Shown one piece after another: positions 52,879-60,987 of a DNA stretch of 64,000 bases (its first letter is position 1; each line of letters starts with the position of its first letter). Below the pieces are notes generated by a model. The model made no database searches and was not told where the DNA came from. It was given only the letters and a program-made list of their open reading frames with translations. A program made the translations under genes and the position numbers. The DNA lies in contig DDQN01000064.1 of NCBI GenBank assembly GCA_002342685.1, positions 1 to 64,000 on the forward strand, read 5' to 3'. Source of the DNA: Vibrio sp. UBA2441. Lineage in GTDB: Bacteria; Pseudomonadota; Gammaproteobacteria; Enterobacterales; Vibrionaceae.

Positions 52879-55458
52879 CTACGCGCTTATTTCGTCCTTA
52901 CTAGCACGTCGTCTTTGATTTAAGCCTAGTCCAAGAAGTATCAAAAATGCAGGGATAAATACCCATTCTTTCATTGGTCGCTCTGCTTTTACAATAACCG
53001 ACTTGATTTCCCAGTCGAAATCAATGCCTGCTGACTCCGCAGGGCTGCCAAATTCAACCATATCCACAATCATTTTGCCGTCAGTTTCGTTAAGCATTAA
53101 TCCCATGGATGAGATTCTCTCTTCAGCACCTTGTGCGTCTTCATCAAACGGCAGTCGTACTGTTTTTTCTAGATACTTCCCTTCAATGTTTTCACCTGAG
53201 ACACGAAGTTCAAGTGATTGTCCCACATCGAGATTTTCAGTAATTTGAGCTATCTCAACTCCTGAGTAGAGATCTTTTTCAGGATAGACCATATCCCACC
53301 AGAAACCAGGACGGAAGAATGAGAATGTCAGTACCAGCAATAAAACAGTTTCCCACCACTTGTTTTTGGTAAACCACCAGCCTTGAGTTGCTGCAGAAAA
53401 TATCAACATGGCAGTAACGGCGGATAGAACTGTCAGGAATAAATGCCACCAGGTATCGATACCCATCATGAGAAGTTGGGTATTGAATACAAACATAAAT
53501 GGCAATATTGCAGTTCGAATATCGTAGGTAAACCCTTGAATACCGGTTCTGATAGGGTCCGATTTAGCAATAGCGGCTGCGGCAAATGCAGCCAAACCAA
53601 CCGGTGGAGTATCATCAGCTAAGATACCAAAGTAGAACACAAATAAGTGCACCGCGATTAATGGGATAATCAGTCCGTGAGCAGCACCCAGAGTAACAAT
53701 TACCGGAGCCATTAATGTTGATACAACAATATAGTTAGCTGTTGTTGGTAGGCCCATACCGAGAACAAGACTTATCACAGCGGTGAACAACAACATAAGA
53801 ATAATGCTGCCGCCGGAGATAAATTCAACGAAATCTGTCATAACCAAGCCGATACCTGTCAAGGTAACTACGCCTACGACAATACCTGCTGCTGCTGTTG
53901 CCACACCGATACCTATCATGTTGCGGGCACCAGATACCAAGCTTTCCGTTAGATCAACAAAGCCAACTTTGATCTCTTCTTTTACATCGCCTTCTTTAGC
54001 GAAATAAGCAAGCAGAGGTCGCTGAGTGATCAGAATAAAGATCATAAAGACAGTGGCCCAGAACGCAGATAATCCTGGAGAGAAACGTTCTACCGTTAAG
54101 CACCATACCAGAACAACAATAGGCAATATGAAGTGCAAACCAGACTTAATCGTTGGGCCTGGATCGGGTACTTCTACAAGCTCTTCGTCAATAGACAAAT
54201 GCGCGTGCTCGCTATACATAGCAGAGATTCGAACTAACCCCACGTAAGCTAATAATAAGGCGATAGTAACAATTGGCGTAGCCGCTTCACCAAATACATC
54301 TTTGGTCCATCCAACGCCGTAATATACAGCTGCACTTAGGACGGCAAGCCCAAGAATGGTACCGGTGAAAGAGAGCAAGCTAGTGATAAATTTAGGCGTG
54401 TGACGACGAGGAAGCCCTGTCATACCCGCTTTACATGCTTCAAGATGAACAATATAGAGCAAAGCAATGTATGAAATTAGAGCAGGAAGTAGCGCTGCTT
54501 TAATCACTTCAACATAGGAAATACCCACATACTCAACCATTAAGAATGCTGCTGCACCCATAATTGGTGGCGTAAGCTGACCATTTGTTGATGCTGCTAC
54601 TTCAACGGCACCCGCTTTGGTTCCCGGGAAGCCAACTCGTTTCATTAGAGGAATGGTAAACGTACCAGTAGTAACCACGTTCGCAATCGAAGAACCAGAA
54701 ACAAGGCCGGACAAACCAGAGGCAACAACCGCAGCTTTGGCTGGGCCACCGCGCATATGGCCAAGCAGTGAGAAGGCTACTTTAATAAAGTAGGCACCAG
54801 CACCGGCTCTGTCTAGCATGGCACCAAACAGTACGAACAAAAACACGAATGATGTTGATACACCCAGAGCAACCCCAAAGACACCTTCTGTTGTCAGCCA
54901 AAGGTGAGACATAGCTTTATTAAGACTGGCCCCTTTGTGTGCAATGACGTCTGGCATATATGGGCCAGCAAAAGTGTATGTTAGGAAGACGGCGGCAACC
55001 ACCATGAGTGGTGGGCCAAGGGCTCTTCGAGTTGCTTCGAGCAAAAGAAGCATACCGATAACGGCGAAGATAATATCGGGCGTCGTTGGTGCACCAGAGC
55101 GATCCGCCAGTGCAGCGTAAAATATATAGATATAAGCAGCAGAGAAACTGCCAGCAAAGGCCAATACCCAATCAATAAGAGGAACTCTGTCTCTTGGTGA
55201 GTGAGTTAATGCCGGATAAGCCGTAAATGCTAAGAAAATAGCAAAGGCTAAATGAATTGAACGGGCTTGAGTGTCATTAAGTACGCCAAAATTAAAAATG
55301 AATGGTAATGGAGACGCGTACCAAAGTTGGAATAATGACCAGCAAAGTGGAACAAACCATAATACTCGACCAGGAATCCCTTTTGGGTTCCGTGCTCCGG
55401 TATCGGCTTGTGCCACCATTTCTTGCACATCTGGAGACGGTTGGTTTGTCTGCGTCAT
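52879..55458 (-). CDS. TAXI-type TRAP transporter fused permease
   Basis: The 859-aa protein combines the small (4 TM) and large (about 12 TM) TRAP membrane subunits. The N-terminal part holds the small-subunit-type helices (about 30-150). The DctM-like core follows, with SGLSGLVSGSSIANVVTTGTF and GLGLPTTANYIV-type GMGLPTTANYIV. A C-terminal extramembrane part (about 730-830) resembles a PDZ-like domain. It imports a solute delivered by the downstream-named TAXI protein (55752-56720) with a Na+ or H+ gradient. Confidence 0.92.
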   Translation of the reverse strand: MTQTNQPSPDVQEMVAQADTGARNPKGIPGRVLWFVPLCWSLFQLWYASPLPFIFNFGVLNDTQARSIHLAFAIFLAFTAYPALTHSPRDRVPLIDWVLAFAGSFSAAYIYIFYAALADRSGAPTTPDIIFAVIGMLLLLEATRRALGPPLMVVAAVFLTYTFAGPYMPDVIAHKGASLNKAMSHLWLTTEGVFGVALGVSTSFVFLFVLFGAMLDRAGAGAYFIKVAFSLLGHMRGGPAKAAVVASGLSGLVSGSSIANVVTTGTFTIPLMKRVGFPGTKAGAVEVAASTNGQLTPPIMGAAAFLMVEYVGISYVEVIKAALLPALISYIALLYIVHLEACKAGMTGLPRRHTPKFITSLLSFTGTILGLAVLSAAVYYGVGWTKDVFGEAATPIVTIALLLAYVGLVRISAMYSEHAHLSIDEELVEVPDPGPTIKSGLHFILPIVVLVWCLTVERFSPGLSAFWATVFMIFILITQRPLLAYFAKEGDVKEEIKVGFVDLTESLVSGARNMIGIGVATAAAGIVVGVVTLTGIGLVMTDFVEFISGGSIILMLLFTAVISLVLGMGLPTTANYIVVSTLMAPVIVTLGAAHGLIIPLIAVHLFVFYFGILADDTPPVGLAAFAAAAIAKSDPIRTGIQGFTYDIRTAILPFMFVFNTQLLMMGIDTWWHLFLTVLSAVTAMLIFSAATQGWWFTKNKWWETVLLLVLTFSFFRPGFWWDMVYPEKDLYSGVEIAQITENLDVGQSLELRVSGENIEGKYLEKTVRLPFDEDAQGAEERISSMGLMLNETDGKMIVDMVEFGSPAESAGIDFDWEIKSVIVKAERPMKEWVFIPAFLILLGLGLNQRRRASKDEISA

Positions 55459-55577
55459 GTACTTTATCCTTCTTCTTGATGGTCGTTTACTGAATAACCA
55501 AATGCAATGTTGAATGAATGGTGTAATTCTAGGATAGACCTGTCAGTATCGCCTGAATTACGTTGTTTTTTTGGTCG

Positions 55578-55636
55578 GTTGTTATACCAATTCAAGCAAT
55601 TTTCGATAATCGAATGACTGGAATTGGTATCACAAC
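55578..55636. repeat. 16-bp inverted repeat between the TRAP permease and binding protein
   Basis: GTTGTTATACCAATTC (55578-55593) pairs with GAATTGGTATCACAAC (55621-55636) with one mismatch; the loop is 27 bases. Arms with ATACCAA...TTGGTAT recur at 51553. No T-run follows, so it is not a terminator. Confidence 0.7.
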
Positions 55637-55705
55637 TAATTTTTGAAGTTTGAAAACACAAAAATGTTATCTGAGATAAGAAAACATCTCGGCTTATAAA
55701 TTGAT

Positions 55706-55725
55706 AAGGAGGCGTTAGCCTCCTT
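55706..55725 (-). terminator. Hairpin after the TAXI binding-protein gene
   Basis: A perfect 8-bp stem (AAGGAGGC / GCCTCCTT) with a GTTA loop lies 27 bases beyond the stop on the minus strand. The T-run is weak (ATCAATTT). It may act as an attenuator so that binding protein exceeds permease. Confidence 0.6.
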
Positions 55726-55751
55726 AATTTAAGTAATAAACTAAAGTGAAA

Positions 55752-56720
55752 TTACTTAAGTAAGCCTACTTCTTTGTAGTATTTAACAGCACCTGGGTGA
55801 AGAGGTATGGAAAGACCTGATTTAACCATCTCTTCTTTCTTCAGGTTTGCAAATGCAGGGTGTAAACGTTTGAATGTATCAAAGTTTTCAAATACTGCTT
55901 TTGCTACGTTATAAGCGACTTTATCAGACACATCGGTTGTTGTTACCATAGTTGCAGCAACACCAAAGCTATTTACTTCAGCTTCTGTACCGCGGTAAGT
56001 TCCGGCAGGTAAAGATGTGTATGCATAATATGGGTTGTTAGAAACGATTTGGTCAATTTCAGCGCCCGTTGCAGATACTAATTTAGCATCACAAGAGGTA
56101 GTGGCTTCTTTGATAGAACCGTTTGGATGCCCAACCATGTAAATGAATGCATCGATTTTGTTATCACATAATGCTTGAGAACGCTCAGAACCTTTTAGCT
56201 CAGATGCCAGCTTGAAGCTGTCATTTGTCCAGCCAAATGCATTCATGACCACACCCATTGTTGCACGGTCACCAGAGCCTGGATTACCAATGTTGACACG
56301 TTTGCCTTTTAGGTCAGCAACGCTATTGATACCAGAATCTGAACGAGCAATGATGTTGAACGGTTCAGTATGAAGTGAGAACATTGCGCGTAGTTTTTTG
56401 TACGGGCCTTGTGCTTCAAATTTACTTGTTCCGTTATATCCGTGGAACTGCCAGTCAGACTGAACAACACCAAAATCTAGCTCTTCAGCACGAATAGTGT
56501 TGATGTTGTAGATAGAACCACCAGTAGATTCTACAGAACAGCGGATATTATGCGCTTTACGACCTTTATTAACGAGCTTACAAATTGCACCGCCAGTAGG
56601 ATAGTAAACACCAGTAACAGAACCAGTACCTATTGTAATGAACTCTTGAGCGTAAACTGCACCTGAACCCATTACCGCGGCGGCAATTGCGCCTGCTTGG
56701 ACAAATTTTTTAAATGCCAT
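55752..56720 (-). CDS. TAXI-family TRAP solute-binding protein
   Basis: The 322-aa product has a signal peptide ending near VYA-QE (residue 24). The TAXI motif ITIGTGSVTGVYYPTGGAIC is at the start of the mature part. VNIGNPGSGDR and YMVGHPNGSIKE match the family. It binds a substrate, perhaps a carboxylate or glutamate-like compound, and delivers it to the permease at 52879. The gap to the permease is 293 bases and holds two hairpins. Confidence 0.92.
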   Translation of the reverse strand: MAFKKFVQAGAIAAAVMGSGAVYAQEFITIGTGSVTGVYYPTGGAICKLVNKGRKAHNIRCSVESTGGSIYNINTIRAEELDFGVVQSDWQFHGYNGTSKFEAQGPYKKLRAMFSLHTEPFNIIARSDSGINSVADLKGKRVNIGNPGSGDRATMGVVMNAFGWTNDSFKLASELKGSERSQALCDNKIDAFIYMVGHPNGSIKEATTSCDAKLVSATGAEIDQIVSNNPYYAYTSLPAGTYRGTEAEVNSFGVAATMVTTTDVSDKVAYNVAKAVFENFDTFKRLHPAFANLKKEEMVKSGLSIPLHPGAVKYYKEVGLLK

Positions 56721-57058
56721 GAACTTTCCTTCCTTTATTCATTGTGAACCCCGCAGTTAAGTAAGCATAGTTAACGCAGGAGTTTCCTGTTTGGAAACGG
56801 CATCTTTTTCAATCCATATGTTGAAAAAGTGGCTGCATAATAGCAAATATCTGGTACAAAATTATATGAATCATCAATGGGATAGCGGAAAACACTGGTC
56901 GACCAAGGTCTAATTGTATCGTTTTTATGTTGAAATTGTTAAAAAAATCAGTCATTTAGTAAAATGACTGATTTATGTAAAGTGATTGTCGTTTTTGTGA
57001 CTCGAGTCACGGAATAAAAACGAAATCATGATTTGTGGAAAATATCGCTTTTTAGCCG
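56721..57058. other. Gap between TAXI gene and argR
   Basis: No gene is seen. 56940-56976 holds the argR terminator. TGTGA-CTCGAG-TCACG (56996-57011) is a CRP-like site, but lies in the argR 3' end rather than in a clear promoter. The TAXI promoter should lie in 56721-56930; I could not place it. Confidence 0.5.
56940..56976 (-). terminator. Terminator of argR
   Basis: AAATCAGTCATTT and AAATGACTGATTT form a 12-bp stem with a short loop; on the minus strand it is followed by a T-run. It lies 83 bases beyond the argR stop. Confidence 0.85.
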
Positions 57059-57529
57059 TTATCCAGCATATTCAAAAAGCGAACAAACCGAATCGAATAA
57101 CTGCTTGGTTGTCACATTTAATGTTGGGGTTATAAATATTGTGTCATCCCCGGCAACAACACCTAAAATGCCTTCAGACTTACCCAATGAATCCAGCAGA
57201 CGAGCAATTAATTGTGCTGCACCAGGCCCGGTATGAATAACAACAATGGCATTGTTATGATCAATATCTAATACAAGTTCGCGTAGCGGACTGGAAGTGG
57301 TTGGAACACCTAGTTCAGCTGGCAAGCAGTAAACCATCTCCATCTTTGCATTTCGAGTACGAACAGCACCAAACTTAGTGAGCATACGGGAAACTTTAGA
57401 TTGGTTGATATTTTCAAAGCCTTCCTGCTTTAATGCATCGACAATCTCTCCCTGAGAACCAAAACGCTCTTCTTTTAATAACGCTTTAAAAGCTCTAACT
57501 AAATTGTCTTGTTTATCTGTATTGCGCAT
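57059..57529 (-). CDS. argR: Arginine repressor
   Basis: The start at 57529 (MRNTDKQDNLVRAFKALLKE) gives 156 aa, equal to E. coli; an in-frame start 5 codons upstream is less likely. The winged HTH includes NINQSKVSRMLTKFGAVRTRNAK (residues about 46-68) and the C-terminal arginine-binding part has HTGPGAAQLIARLLDS and GDDTIFI. It represses arginine synthesis when arginine is present. It is divergent from mdh. Confidence 0.96.
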   Translation of the reverse strand: MRNTDKQDNLVRAFKALLKEERFGSQGEIVDALKQEGFENINQSKVSRMLTKFGAVRTRNAKMEMVYCLPAELGVPTTSSPLRELVLDIDHNNAIVVIHTGPGAAQLIARLLDSLGKSEGILGVVAGDDTIFITPTLNVTTKQLFDSVCSLFEYAG

Positions 57530-57855
57530 GATCGTTATATTCAATGATATTAATAAGTCTGGCTATGTTCTCACATTCAATCTGGCTGCGGCAAATAGTC
57601 ACCAAATATTTGTAGTGCTTGTCACTGATTGGTCCATTGAGAGGAAGTGCTTAGTAACATTTTAATTACAAAACTATTTCACCGTAACTTGCAGATTTCA
57701 ATACTACTTTTGTAGCACGTTGTATACGAGTTGCGCTAAGTCGCAAAGCTGACGTTAATTAATTGTAATCAAACTATGAATCATTTAATTTGCAATAAAC
57801 AAAAGAATAAAAACCCTACACAAACTTTAATCTTTAAATCTCAAGGAGAACTACT
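57530..57855. other. argR-mdh divergent gap
   Basis: AT-rich, with no gene. Both promoters should lie here. I found only an isolated TGAAT half-site (57777-57781), not a full ARG box, and could not place a clear -35/-10 pair. The mdh RBS is AAGGAGAA (57843-57850). Confidence 0.4.
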
Positions 57856-58788
57856 ATGAAAGTAGCCGTTATCGGAGCCGCTGGTGGCATTGGGCAAGCC
57901 CTTGCTTTACTGCTTAAAAATCGCCTTCCTGCGGGTTCTGATTTAGCCCTTTACGATATTGCACCTGTAACACCGGGTGTCGCTGCTGATTTAAGCCATA
58001 TCCCGACGCCGGTTTCTATCAAAGGTTACGCGGGTGAAGACCCTGCGCCTGCTCTTGACGGTGCTGATGTTGTACTTATTTCTGCGGGTATTGCTCGTAA
58101 ACCTGGTATGGATAGAGCTGATCTCTTTAACGTGAACGCTGGAATTGTTAAGTCACTTGCTGAGAAAATTGCAGTGATATGTCCGAAAGCCTTGGTTGGA
58201 ATTATCACTAACCCGGTCAATACCACGGTACCAATTGCAGCTGAAGTTCTTAAGAAAGCAGGCGTTTATGATAAACGTCGTCTATTCGGTGTGACGACTC
58301 TGGATGTTTTGCGTTCAGAAACGTTTGTTGCTGACCTAAAAGACAAAGATCCAGGTGATATTCGTGTTCCTGTTATCGGTGGTCACTCAGGTGTGACTAT
58401 TCTTCCTCTTCTTTCTCAAGTGAAAGGTGTTGAGTTTACTGATGAAGAAATTGCAGCCTTAACTGTTCGTATTCAAAACGCGGGTACTGAAGTTGTTGAA
58501 GCTAAAGCGGGTGGTGGTTCTGCAACGCTTTCTATGGGTCAGGCTGCGTGCCGTTTTGGTCTTTCTTTAGTGAAAGCACTTAATGGTGAAGAAAATGTCG
58601 TTGAGTGTGCCTATGTAGAAGGCCCTGGTGATCATACTCGTTTCTTCGCTCAACCTGTGAAACTGGGTAAAGACGGTGTAGAAGAAGTATTAAGCTATGG
58701 TGAGTTAAGCGCCTTTGAACAAGAAGCACTTGCGGGCATGCAAGAAACGCTACAAGGCGATATTGTTAAGGGCGAAAACTTCGCTTAA
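57856..58788 (+). CDS. mdh: Malate dehydrogenase
   Basis: The product is 310 aa (312 in E. coli). The NAD loop GAAGGIGQ is at 8-15. The catalytic and substrate residues Arg81, Arg87, Asp150, Arg153 and His177 line up with those of E. coli. It interconverts malate and oxaloacetate in the TCA cycle. A strong terminator follows. Confidence 0.98.
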   Translation: MKVAVIGAAGGIGQALALLLKNRLPAGSDLALYDIAPVTPGVAADLSHIPTPVSIKGYAGEDPAPALDGADVVLISAGIARKPGMDRADLFNVNAGIVKSLAEKIAVICPKALVGIITNPVNTTVPIAAEVLKKAGVYDKRRLFGVTTLDVLRSETFVADLKDKDPGDIRVPVIGGHSGVTILPLLSQVKGVEFTDEEIAALTVRIQNAGTEVVEAKAGGGSATLSMGQAACRFGLSLVKALNGEENVVECAYVEGPGDHTRFFAQPVKLGKDGVEEVLSYGELSAFEQEALAGMQETLQGDIVKGENFA

Positions 58789-58807
58789 TAATAGAATCTG
58801 ATTACAG

Positions 58808-58845
58808 ATGGGGTTAGGCTGGTATTCGGTTTAACCCCATTTTTC
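58808..58845. terminator. Terminator shared by mdh and ispB
   Basis: ATGGGGTTA and TAACCCCAT form a 9-bp stem with a 15-base loop, followed by TTTTT-like bases on the plus strand. It separates the convergent mdh and ispB genes and may serve both. Confidence 0.75.
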
Positions 58846-58854
58846 ATATTAATG

Positions 58855-59826
58855 TTATTTATTCCGCTTAACGGCTAAATGCGCTAGAGCAATGAGTGCT
58901 TCTTTATATTCTGATTCGGGAATGATAGCTAACTCAGCGATGGCTTTGTCGGCTTCTTTATAAGCAAGCTCAGTCGTATACTCTAACGATCCTGTTTCTT
59001 TCATTACTGCAAGGATCTCATCCAGCTTTTCCATCCCGTTAGCTTGCTCTATCGCTTCATGGATCATCTCACACTGATCATCATTGCCATTTCGCATTGC
59101 ATATAAAAGAGGCAGTGTTGGTTTTCCTTCCGCAAGATCGTCGCCGACGTTCTTACCCATCTCTTTACCGTCTGCTGTATAGTCAAGCACATCATCAATG
59201 AGCTGAAATGCCGTACCAAGGTATTTACCATAGTTTTGCATGGCAAGTTCAACTTCGTCGTTAGAGTCGTTTAGAATCGCACCTATCTGTGTGGCTGCTT
59301 CAAACAGACGGGCTGTTTTGGAGTATATAACCCGCATATAACTTTCTTCGGTAGTTTCAGGATCATTGCAATTGATCAATTGCTGAACCTCACCTTCGGC
59401 GATCACGTTTACGGCTTCACTCATTAATGCAAGGATCTTTAAAGATCCTAAGCTGGTCATCATTTGGAAAGATCGAGTGTAAATGTAATCACCAACAAGG
59501 ACACTGGCCGCATTACCGAATGCTTCGTTGGCTGTTTCTTTTCCTCTACGCATGTCGGACTCATCAACAACATCATCATGCAGTAGTGTTGCTGTATGAA
59601 TAAATTCAACAAAGGCCGCGGCCATTGTGTGGTCCTTGCCACTATAACCGAGTGCTTTTGCTGAAAGAATGGCGAGAAGAGGGCGTAGACGCTTTCCTCC
59701 GCCACTAACAATATAAAAACCGAGCTGGTTGATTAAAGTTACATCAGAGTTAAGTTGAGCGTGAATAATCTCGTTCACTTTTGCCATATCATTGGCAGTA
59801 AGCGATTGGATAGCTTTAAAATCCAT
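58855..59826 (-). CDS. ispB: Octaprenyl diphosphate synthase
   Basis: The 323-aa product (E. coli length) has the two Asp-rich motifs DDVVD (84-88) and DDVLD (211-215) of trans-prenyltransferases. It makes the C40 side chain of ubiquinone. It is divergent from rplU, as in E. coli. Confidence 0.96.
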   Translation of the reverse strand: MDFKAIQSLTANDMAKVNEIIHAQLNSDVTLINQLGFYIVSGGGKRLRPLLAILSAKALGYSGKDHTMAAAFVEFIHTATLLHDDVVDESDMRRGKETANEAFGNAASVLVGDYIYTRSFQMMTSLGSLKILALMSEAVNVIAEGEVQQLINCNDPETTEESYMRVIYSKTARLFEAATQIGAILNDSNDEVELAMQNYGKYLGTAFQLIDDVLDYTADGKEMGKNVGDDLAEGKPTLPLLYAMRNGNDDQCEMIHEAIEQANGMEKLDEILAVMKETGSLEYTTELAYKEADKAIAELAIIPESEYKEALIALAHLAVKRNK

Positions 59827-59944
59827 GTTAGTTCCGGCTGAAGTAAGCCTACGTAAGGCTTTTATGATTTCTATTTTTGATAGATTTTACACTAAAAAAC
59901 GTTGATAAATACACAATTCATAGGCATGATCCTCTCACTTTTCT

Positions 59945-59972
59945 TTGGCGATTACCTTTTCGCCAATTTTTT
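59945..59972 (+). terminator. Plus-strand terminator-like hairpin between ispB and rplU
   Basis: TTGGCG (59945-59950) and CGCCAA (59961-59966) form a short stem followed by TTTTTT. It faces rightward in a gap with no plus-strand gene upstream, so its role is unclear. Confidence 0.5.
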
Positions 59973-59983
59973 AAAAATATGGC

Positions 59984-60012
59984 TTGTCATGGGACGTTCA
60001 TTCACGTAGAAT
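59984..60012 (+). promoter_or_regulatory. rplU promoter
   Basis: TTGTCA (59984-59989) and TAGAAT (60007-60012) are 17 bp apart. Transcription would start near 60019, leaving a leader of about 78 nt. Confidence 0.75.
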
Positions 60013-60038
60013 CTGCGCCCTATTGATGATTAGTTTAG

Positions 60039-60078
60039 CGCACACCCGATTATGCTTATTAAAGCGAAAGGCTGTGCG
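60039..60078 (+). promoter_or_regulatory. Hairpin in the rplU leader
   Basis: CGCACA (60039-60044) pairs with TGTGCG (60073-60078) around an inner GCTT/AAGC. It sits between the promoter and the rplU RBS and could be an autoregulatory site for L21 or L27, which is an inference only. Confidence 0.45.
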
Positions 60079-60096
60079 GAAAAAGCGGAGTAAAAA

Positions 60097-60408
60097 ATGT
60101 ACGCTGTTTTCCAATCTGGTGGTAAACAACACCGTGTAAGCGAAGGTCAAACCCTTCGTTTAGAAAAATTAGACGTTGAAACTGGCGCAACAGTTGAGTT
60201 CGATACTGTTCTTATGGTTGCTAATGGCGAAGAAATTGCTATTGGCGCACCTCTTGTTGAGGGCGGTAAAGTAACTGCGGAAGTGGTTAAGCACGGTCGT
60301 GGCGATAAAGTTAAAATCGTTAAGTTCCGTCGTCGTAAGCACTCTCGTAAACAACAAGGCCACCGTCAGTGGTTCACTGAAGTGAAAATTACTGGCATCA
60401 GCGCTTAA
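60097..60408 (+). CDS. rplU: 50S ribosomal protein L21
   Basis: The 103-aa product MYAVFQSGGKQHRVSEGQTL... is the E. coli length. L21 binds 23S rRNA with L20. The FRRRKHSRKQQGHRQ segment is typical. RBS GCGGAG lies upstream. Confidence 0.98.
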   Translation: MYAVFQSGGKQHRVSEGQTLRLEKLDVETGATVEFDTVLMVANGEEIAIGAPLVEGGKVTAEVVKHGRGDKVKIVKFRRRKHSRKQQGHRQWFTEVKITGISA

Positions 60409-60429
60409 TTCGGTTAGGAGAGATATACA

Positions 60430-60687
60430 ATGGCACACAAAAAAGCTGGCGGTTCTACTCGTAACGGTCGCGATTCAGAAAGTAAACGTCTCGGCGTTAA
60501 GCGTTTTGGTGGCGAATCAGTTCTAGCGGGTAACATCATCGTTCGTCAACGTGGAACTAAATTCCATGCTGGCACTAACGTTGGTATCGGTAAAGACCAC
60601 ACTCTTTTTGCTTTATCTGAAGGTAAAGTTAAATTTGAAGTTAAAGGTCCTAAAAACCGTAAGTTCGTAAGCATCGAAGCTGAATAA
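60430..60687 (+). CDS. rpmA: 50S ribosomal protein L27
   Basis: The 85-aa product MAHKKAGGSTRNGRDSESKR... is the E. coli length. Its N-terminal tail reaches the peptidyl transferase centre. It does not need the N-terminal cleavage known in Firmicutes, because the tail starts directly. RBS TAGGAGAG lies upstream. Confidence 0.98.
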   Translation: MAHKKAGGSTRNGRDSESKRLGVKRFGGESVLAGNIIVRQRGTKFHAGTNVGIGKDHTLFALSEGKVKFEVKGPKNRKFVSIEAE

Positions 60688-60710
60688 TTTAGTTTCAAGC
60701 TGAATTCAAA

Positions 60711-60738
60711 AGCCCTGCCAATTCGGCGGGGTTTTTTA
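60711..60738 (+). terminator. Terminator of rplU-rpmA
   Basis: CCCTGCC-AATTC-GGCGGGG with TTTTTT after it; one G-T pair in the stem. Confidence 0.9.
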
Positions 60739-60746
60739 TTTATTAG

Positions 60747-60880
60747 AGAACATAAAGAAAGAGATATTTTGAAGAGCGGTAAAGGGTCATAGGTATAAGG
60801 TAATAGGTAATGGAACATAATCACCCATCACCCATCACCCATCACCCATCACCCATAAAATATTTTTCTCTTTATGTTCT
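60747..60880. repeat. Heptamer repeat element with 24-bp inverted ends (copy B, 134 bp)
   Basis: Left end 60747-60770 (AGAACATAAAGA...) and right end 60857-60880 (...TCTTTATGTTCT) match as inverted repeats at 21 of 24 bases. Inside, five perfect TCACCCA heptamers (60821-60855) face four degenerate heptamers of the complementary kind (GGGTCAT, AGGTATA, AGGTAAT, AGGTAAT, about 60784-60811). The whole can fold into a long hairpin. It is related to 14356-14480. No gene is present. Confidence 0.8.
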
Positions 60881-60987
60881 AGTGAACAGATAGCATTGGA
60901 TCTTGGGTGATCGATCTGATTGATATTTGGATCTGCTAAAATTGATATCATGACTAGATGATATCGGCACCCAATGCGGAGTAAGAA

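Noticed and set aside
56996..57011. CRP site controlling the TAXI gene
   Set aside because: It lies about 275 bases from the start codon and on the far side of the argR terminator, so it is not placed for activation; kept only as a note.
57777..57781. ARG box in the argR-mdh gap
   Set aside because: Only one TGAAT half-site is present, with no matching ATTCA partner at the right distance.
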